In this document: in pieces, positions 41,077 through 45,185 of the stretch
How the letters are laid out: every line of letters begins with the position of its first letter
Position numbering within the stretch: the stretch's first letter is position 1
NCBI GenBank assembly: GCA_039591615.1
Contig: JBDHDH010000017.1
Span: 1 to 45,185 of the forward strand
Direction of reading: 5' to 3'
Origin: JBDHDH01 sp039591615
Lineage (GTDB): Bacteria > Gemmatimonadota > Gemmatimonadetes > Gemmatimonadales > GWC2-71-9
DNA: 45,185 nt
The notes under the pieces: model-generated
The model's database searches: none
The model's input: only the letters and a program-made list of their open reading frames with translations
What the model was told of the DNA's origin: nothing
Made by a program: the position numbers and the translations under genes

Positions 41077-42096
41077 ATGAATCTTCTCCGCCAGGCTCCC
41101 CGCCTCTTCGACCGGAAGCCCTGGGCCGCGCATCTGTACGTCACCGACCGATGCAACCTTGATTGCCATTACTGCAACGAGTACGACAACTCTGTGCCCC
41201 ATCCACCCACGGAGAAGCTCAAGACGTACCTGAACAAGATCCGAGAACTGGGGTGTCTGCGCTTGGGGTTTCAGGGTGGTGAGCCACTCTTGCACCCCGA
41301 CATCGTTGAGCTTGTACGACACGCAAAAGAACTCGGCTTCCTGCAAATCAGCATGTCGACCAACGCGTTTCCGTTGACCAAGGAGATGCTCACAGAGCTC
41401 GGCGAGGCGGGTCTTGACACTCTCCAGATCTCAGTGGACCGCATGACACCTGTTGCAAGCACCCGCAAGTCCCTCAAGTCCGTGCGCCACAAACTCGCTT
41501 GGTTCGAAAATTCGGCAGTGAAACTCCAGGTTGCCGGTGTGCTGTTCCACGACAGCCTCGATGAGGCCGCTCAGGTTATCGACGCGTGCTTGCAGCAAGA
41601 CGTCCGAGTGCACTGCCGCGTCATTCACGATGATCTCGTCAACAATCGGAAGCTTCGCCTCGATCCAGCGGTCGACGGCATGTATCGCCTGCTGGAGCAT
41701 CAAGAGGCACTCAAGCGGCAGGGACACAAGATCCACACGAGTTGGCGACTCCTGAAGTACCAAAAGGATATGCTCTCCGGCGTTCCGACTAACTGGTCGT
41801 GTGTGGCCGGGTACAAATACTTCTTCGTTTCGGCGCGGGGTGAATTCTGGCTCTGCAGCCAGGTACGAACCAAGAAGCACATTCTGGACATGACCGCCGG
41901 CGATCTCCTCGCCTACGATCATCCGAAAGACTGCCAAACGGGATGCGGCGTCTACTGCACAGTCGACATGTCGCTCGGGGTGAACGATCCCGTTGGATAT
42001 TTCGCGGGTGAATTGCGCGGCATAGCACGAAATGCGCTGGCGAAACTGAGGCGAAGAGTCGCCGGGCGGCCTGTGAAGGCGGGAGCTGAAAGCTAG
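41077..42096 (+). CDS. Radical SAM protein with C-terminal cysteine-rich (SPASM-like) region
   Basis: A 339-residue enzyme. The cluster motif is C26-x3-C30-x2-C33 (RCNLDCHYC), followed by the GFQGGEPLLHPD block and the SAM-barrel strand MSTNAF. The C-terminal third carries further cysteines C242, C260, C286, C290 and C294 (SCVAGYKYFFVSARGEFWLC...CQTGCGVYC), as in SPASM or twitch domains that bind auxiliary Fe-S clusters. The substrate is unknown. A Shine-Dalgarno sequence lies 7 bases before the ATG, and a GT4 gene follows after 10 bases, so a shared role in making a modified lipid, sugar or peptide is inferred. Third codon positions look more A/T-rich than in neighbouring genes by eye. Confidence 0.85.
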   Translation: MNLLRQAPRLFDRKPWAAHLYVTDRCNLDCHYCNEYDNSVPHPPTEKLKTYLNKIRELGCLRLGFQGGEPLLHPDIVELVRHAKELGFLQISMSTNAFPLTKEMLTELGEAGLDTLQISVDRMTPVASTRKSLKSVRHKLAWFENSAVKLQVAGVLFHDSLDEAAQVIDACLQQDVRVHCRVIHDDLVNNRKLRLDPAVDGMYRLLEHQEALKRQGHKIHTSWRLLKYQKDMLSGVPTNWSCVAGYKYFFVSARGEFWLCSQVRTKKHILDMTAGDLLAYDHPKDCQTGCGVYCTVDMSLGVNDPVGYFAGELRGIARNALAKLRRRVAGRPVKAGAES

Positions 42097-42106
42097 ACCC
42101 AAAAGA

Positions 42107-43324
42107 ATGCGCATCGCGTTTGCCTTCGAAGGCTCCATACCCAGTCCCCAGGCCGACGCCGAGGTCTTCCTCAATACCGCCGCCGCGCTCGCGAGACGCG
42201 GACATGCCGTCTCGTATCTGTTCCCGCAACGCTCTGCCAAGTTCGCGGGGGCCAAAGCCATTCTCGACCACTACGGTATCGATGGCTCCTTGCGCTTCGT
42301 GCCGTTACGAAATCCCTTCCGACAGCGGACCGCACAACATGGCCTACAGGCGCTCCGTGTGCCCCTGAGCGAGGCCTACCGCCAAAGCGAGGTCCTCTAC
42401 ACGCGTAACCTCACCATCGTGGCCACCGGGCTCGCTCGGGGCAAGCCGGTGTTCTTCGACCACTATCGGCCTTTCGCGGATCAACGCCCATCGATGCAAC
42501 CATTGCTCCGAGCGTGCATGACGCATCCCAAGTTTCTCGGCATGGCGTGCCATTCGGAGGTCGCCCGTGCATCGTTCTCCCGAATCGGCGTGCCCGCCGA
42601 GCGGCTCCGGGTGATTCGCAACGGGTTCGATCCGGCTCGATCGGAACCGGTGTTGAGCAAAGCAGACGCCCGCGAGCTCCTCGGTTTCGACTCATCCCGA
42701 TCGATCGTGGTGTATACGGGGCGCGTCAACGAGCGCAAAGGACTCGATGTCGTGCTGGCGATGGCGGCAGGGCTCCCCGAGATGCTCTTTGTGTTGGTCG
42801 GTTCGGCGGGGGACGGGAACGCGATCGAGCGGGAAGCCGAACGGTCTGGGAACGTACTCCTCGTCCCGTGGCAGCCACCAGACGCCGTGTCTCCCTACCT
42901 CTACGCGGCGGACGTGCTCCTGGTTCCTCCGTCGATTGAACCGTTGCTGAGGTTCGGGACGACGGTGCTGCCGCTCAAGGTGTATCTCTATATGGCCGCC
43001 GGTCGACCGATCCTAGCCGGTGCTACTCCGGACGTTTGTGAGGTCCTCCGGCACCGGGAGAATGCGTTTCTGGTCGATCCAGGCGACGTCGATCAGGCGG
43101 TCGACGCGCTACGGATGCTCTGTCGAGATCACGACCTGGCGGCACGCTTGGCTCATGAGGCGACGCGCGACGCGGTCGAGCTCACTTGGGACGCGAGAGC
43201 CGGAAGACTCGAGACGTTCCTGCTCGAGCGCCTCGCAGCCCCTCACATTCGCTCGGTCGAGGCGGGGTGGTCGATCACCGGCTGGCTCGGCGAATGCGTG
43301 CGTCGCCGGGGAGTGAGATCCTGA
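42107..43324 (+). CDS. GT4-family glycosyltransferase
   Basis: A 405-residue GT-B glycosyltransferase. The N-terminal domain reads RIAFAFEGSIPSPQADAEVFLN, the inter-domain segment is RVIRNGFDPA, and the C-terminal donor domain has SIVVYTGRVNERKGLDVVL, a VLLVPPS segment and the KVYLYMAAGRPILAG block. This is the pattern of retaining GT4 enzymes that add sugars to lipids, glycans or polysaccharides. Donor and acceptor cannot be read. The protein is cytosolic or membrane-associated, with no transmembrane helix apparent. It follows the radical SAM gene by 10 bases, probably in one operon. Confidence 0.88.
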   Translation: MRIAFAFEGSIPSPQADAEVFLNTAAALARRGHAVSYLFPQRSAKFAGAKAILDHYGIDGSLRFVPLRNPFRQRTAQHGLQALRVPLSEAYRQSEVLYTRNLTIVATGLARGKPVFFDHYRPFADQRPSMQPLLRACMTHPKFLGMACHSEVARASFSRIGVPAERLRVIRNGFDPARSEPVLSKADARELLGFDSSRSIVVYTGRVNERKGLDVVLAMAAGLPEMLFVLVGSAGDGNAIEREAERSGNVLLVPWQPPDAVSPYLYAADVLLVPPSIEPLLRFGTTVLPLKVYLYMAAGRPILAGATPDVCEVLRHRENAFLVDPGDVDQAVDALRMLCRDHDLAARLAHEATRDAVELTWDARAGRLETFLLERLAAPHIRSVEAGWSITGWLGECVRRRGVRS

Positions 43325-43333
43325 AGACGTACA

Positions 43334-43348
43334 GGCGCGTGCCGCGCC
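43334..43348. terminator. Perfect GC hairpin between convergent glycosyltransferase genes
   Basis: GGCGCG (43334-43339) and CGCGCC (43343-43348) form a 6-bp stem with a 3-base loop within the 30-bp gap between two convergent stops. It has no U-tract on either strand, so a terminator role is only suggested by its place. Confidence 0.35.
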
Positions 43349-43354
43349 AAGCCG

Positions 43355-44575
43355 TTATTCCCGCGCCACAACCTCGGTCCGCGTCGGCGAAATCATCCGG
43401 TATCTGATCCCACGCCATTCGATCTCCGCAGACAGGAGCGATCGGACGAGACCCACCAGCGTGATCAGCGAAGCCAGCGGACCTGCGAAAAGGTGCGCGA
43501 AGCGGTAACGGCGCAGGGCTTCCGCATGCCGTGGGAAGAGCAACACCACCGCTCGCAATCGGATCCAGGCCTTCAGACATCGAACGAGATAGATCGTGCC
43601 CACGATGGCGGCCAGAACACCGGTGAGTGGAGCCACGTGGTCGAGCAAAAGGGCCACCGCGACGAGGCCTGCCCCACCCCAAAAGGCCACGTTGTTCAAG
43701 ATCTCTGACGCGAGGCCGAGCTTCCACAGGCTCGGATGATAGACGCGCGTGATGGCCAGCTGACGGTAACTCCACGAGAACAACTCCCCCAAGCTGCAGT
43801 CTTCGTGTGTGAAGCTCAGGCAACGCGGTTGAAAGCGAATGGATAGACCGTGAGCCCGGATGGCCTGACTCGCGGCGTAGTCATCGCTGACCGCACTCAC
43901 CCAGCGGTCCGCCACCCCAGCCGCGGTGAACGTCTCCCGCCGCATGGCCATGGCCCCACCCCAGGCGAATGGACAGTCCCCGCTTCCCATGAGTCCGGCG
44001 ATCCCGGCATTCCACACCGAGCGCAGAACGGACCCCACCCCTCCCGTCTCCGGCAGGTACCACCGGAATCCCGTGCTGGCGCCGACGTCTGCGCACCTGA
44101 GCGGCCCGACAAGATACCGGAGCCATGCCCCCTCGGGACGAATGTCCGAATCACCGAACGCGAGGACCTCGTCTCCGTCTCGCACGAACCTCAGCGCGTG
44201 GAGCAGGTTGTGCACCTTCTGGCCCCGCCGCTGCGCTGTGCCTGCGAAGAGGATGGTCGCCGCTCGGTCAGGATGGTCCGCGAGGACGCGCTGCATGATG
44301 GGGACGGAGGGATCCGTACCACTCTCGGTGACGAGAAGGATCTGGAGATCCGGATAGTCGAGGCAACAGAACGCCCTCAGGTTCTCCTCCATCCCGGGAT
44401 CGACTCCCCGACAGGGGACGATGAGCGTGGTCGGCGGCGAGAACTGGTCGGGGGGCCGGTTGCACCACCACCGGAACAGCCGCGCCAGCCTCCAGCCTCC
44501 ACGGAGCGAATGAAGCGCCTCGGCAAGGGACGCAGTTGCCAGGGCAGTGAGAAAGAGAACCAGGATAGGATGCAC
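43355..44575 (-). CDS. GT2/GT21-like membrane glycosyltransferase (ceramide glucosyltransferase-like)
   Basis: A 406-residue processive-type GT-A glycosyltransferase with an N-terminal hydrophobic helix and C-terminal transmembrane helices. Motifs match the GT21 group: a GQKVHNLLHAL donor block, FGDSDIRPEGAWL (D1), VSDDYAASQ (D2) and a variant of the (Q/R)xxRW block, RQLAITRVY. Relatives glucosylate ceramide or, in the hopanoid cluster as HpnI, bacteriohopane. A membrane lipid acceptor is therefore likely, but not proven. It starts at GTG 44575, just after a set of heptamer repeats. It is convergent to the GT4 gene and follows a second radical SAM gene on the same strand. Confidence 0.85.
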   Translation of the reverse strand: MHPILVLFLTALATASLAEALHSLRGGWRLARLFRWWCNRPPDQFSPPTTLIVPCRGVDPGMEENLRAFCCLDYPDLQILLVTESGTDPSVPIMQRVLADHPDRAATILFAGTAQRRGQKVHNLLHALRFVRDGDEVLAFGDSDIRPEGAWLRYLVGPLRCADVGASTGFRWYLPETGGVGSVLRSVWNAGIAGLMGSGDCPFAWGGAMAMRRETFTAAGVADRWVSAVSDDYAASQAIRAHGLSIRFQPRCLSFTHEDCSLGELFSWSYRQLAITRVYHPSLWKLGLASEILNNVAFWGGAGLVAVALLLDHVAPLTGVLAAIVGTIYLVRCLKAWIRLRAVVLLFPRHAEALRRYRFAHLFAGPLASLITLVGLVRSLLSAEIEWRGIRYRMISPTRTEVVARE

Positions 44576-44580
44576 GGATG

Positions 44581-44601
44581 GTTAGGTGTTAGGTGATAGG
44601 T
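44581..44601. repeat. Three tandem heptamers (GTTAGGT)
   Basis: GTTAGGT, GTTAGGT and GATAGGT follow each other without gaps, directly upstream of the minus-strand glycosyltransferase start codon. Low-complexity tandem DNA. Confidence 0.8.
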
Positions 44602-44620
44602 GGGGTGCGCTGCCTGACCT

Positions 44621-44655
44621 CACTGTTCGCCGGCCACTGCTCACCGCTCACTGAC
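44621..44655. repeat. Degenerate CACTGYTCRCCG repeat block
   Basis: Two diverged copies, CACTGTTCGCCGG (44621-44633) and CACTGCTCACCG (44635-44646), are followed by a partial CTCACTGACC, right up to the stop of the radical SAM gene. Together with the heptamers this fills nearly the whole gap. Confidence 0.65.
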
Positions 44656-45185
44656 CTACCGCATCGCCGGTTGGCGATCCACCACTTTCCGCCCGAGGGG
44701 GATGTCGTGAAACTTGACCTTTGGACTGGACTTCACGCTGTCGTGGATGAAGCAGATGTGCGTACACCAGCACTGGTCTTCAACGATCTGTTCGGTCTCG
44801 CGGCTCATCGCTGCGGACGGATAGGCCTTTCGGAAATCGCAACCGACCTCACGGAGGCTCGTCACCTTCCCCCGTAGCTCACACGCCCGGACATCACCGT
44901 TGTAGTCGACGACGAGAATGGTTTGTCCGGCCCTGCACGGCATCGGCCAGGGTGTGGAATGCTCGTAGTTCTGTTCCTGGACCGTGTAGTAGAAATAGAG
45001 TGTCTGCGTGTAGTAGAACTCCTTGAAGCTGCCCTTCAGATTGCCGCCGTGCTTGGCTCCCAGCTTTCGACCGTAGTGCTCGTGAATCGGTCTCGCGGCT
45101 TCGTAGAACCGAGCCAGGCGCTCGCGGTCCACTCGCTTGAGATCGGGATCTTTCGGGTCACCGCGGATGATCTGGAAATACTGCC
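44656..45185 (-). CDS. Radical SAM/SPASM protein, C-terminal part (continues beyond window)
   Basis: The frame is open to the right edge (residues QYFQIIRGDPKDPDLKRVDR come first), so only the C-terminal ~175 residues are present and the radical SAM core motif is missing. The visible part has the SPASM-type pattern of cysteines: CRAGQTILVVDYNGDVRACELR, then a single Cys before DFRKAY, then CWCTHICFIH. QIIRGDPKDP resembles the end of the SAM barrel in SPASM enzymes. A GTG at 45132 is an internal codon, not the start. It precedes the GT21-like gene on the same strand, so a joint role in making a modified glycolipid is inferred. Confidence 0.75.
   Translation of the reverse strand, partial: QYFQIIRGDPKDPDLKRVDRERLARFYEAARPIHEHYGRKLGAKHGGNLKGSFKEFYYTQTLYFYYTVQEQNYEHSTPWPMPCRAGQTILVVDYNGDVRACELRGKVTSLREVGCDFRKAYPSAAMSRETEQIVEDQCWCTHICFIHDSVKSSPKVKFHDIPLGRKVVDRQPAMR

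Noticed and set aside
1..45185. CRISPR arrays, tRNA/rRNA genes, insertion sequences
   Set aside because: No spaced direct repeats, no cloverleaf or conserved rRNA segments, and no transposase-like proteins or paired terminal repeats were recognised by eye.

Overview
This GC-rich 45 kb window looks like chromosomal DNA of a diderm (outer-membrane-bearing) bacterium. It carries an exported beta-barrel-like protein, a type I DnaJ/HrcA heat-shock pair, Rex, RNase Y and a partner-switching module. Gemmatimonadota or a related phylum is my best guess, but it is an inference from gene order and style, not a measurement. No tRNA, rRNA, CRISPR array or insertion sequence was recognised.

Layout. (1) 1-6600 is accessory: a heme-oxygenase-like diiron oxidase gene (+), a very large metallophosphoesterase-GMC oxidoreductase fusion (-), and a secreted beta-barrel-like protein (+). 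(2) 6662-40822 is one unbroken run of 34 minus-strand genes, most overlapping or nearly touching. In transcription order it reads hemW, hrcA, dnaJ, HIT, rpsU, mutS2, dnaG, a zinc-ribbon coiled-coil protein, recJ, rsmD, coaD, pta, STAS, rsbW-like, rsbU-like, rsmA, rex, arcA, DnaQ-like exonuclease, MBL hydrolase, infC, rpmI, rplT, pheS, pheT, a coiled-coil protein, zapA, rny, folD, xseA, xseB, ispA, dxs, nadK, recN. (3) 41077-45185 is accessory again: a radical SAM protein and a GT4 glycosyltransferase (+), then a ceramide-glucosyltransferase-like GT2/GT21 and the C-terminal part of a second radical SAM protein (-), with degenerate tandem repeats between the last two.

How the genes work together. 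The core array joins heat-shock control (HrcA/DnaJ), replication and repair (DnaG, RecJ, MutS2, RecN, ExoVII), translation (IF3, L35, L20, PheST, S21, RsmA, RsmD), cell division (ZapA), RNA decay (RNase Y), folate, isoprenoid, CoA and NADP synthesis, and acetyl-phosphate metabolism. Two control points are visible in the DNA. A perfect Rex operator overlaps the rex promoter and so probably governs rex and the adjacent arginine deiminase gene. A leader upstream of infC carries an intrinsic terminator hairpin with a possible competing antiterminator, and infC itself appears to begin at CTG behind a strong Shine-Dalgarno sequence.

Most worth following up: the phosphoesterase-GMC fusion, whose GMC half appears to have lost the catalytic His; the infC leader; the Rex-arcA unit; the RsbU/RsbW/STAS module embedded in housekeeping genes; and the radical SAM-glycosyltransferase cluster at the right end. 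No complete, clearly new defence or mobile system was recognised.
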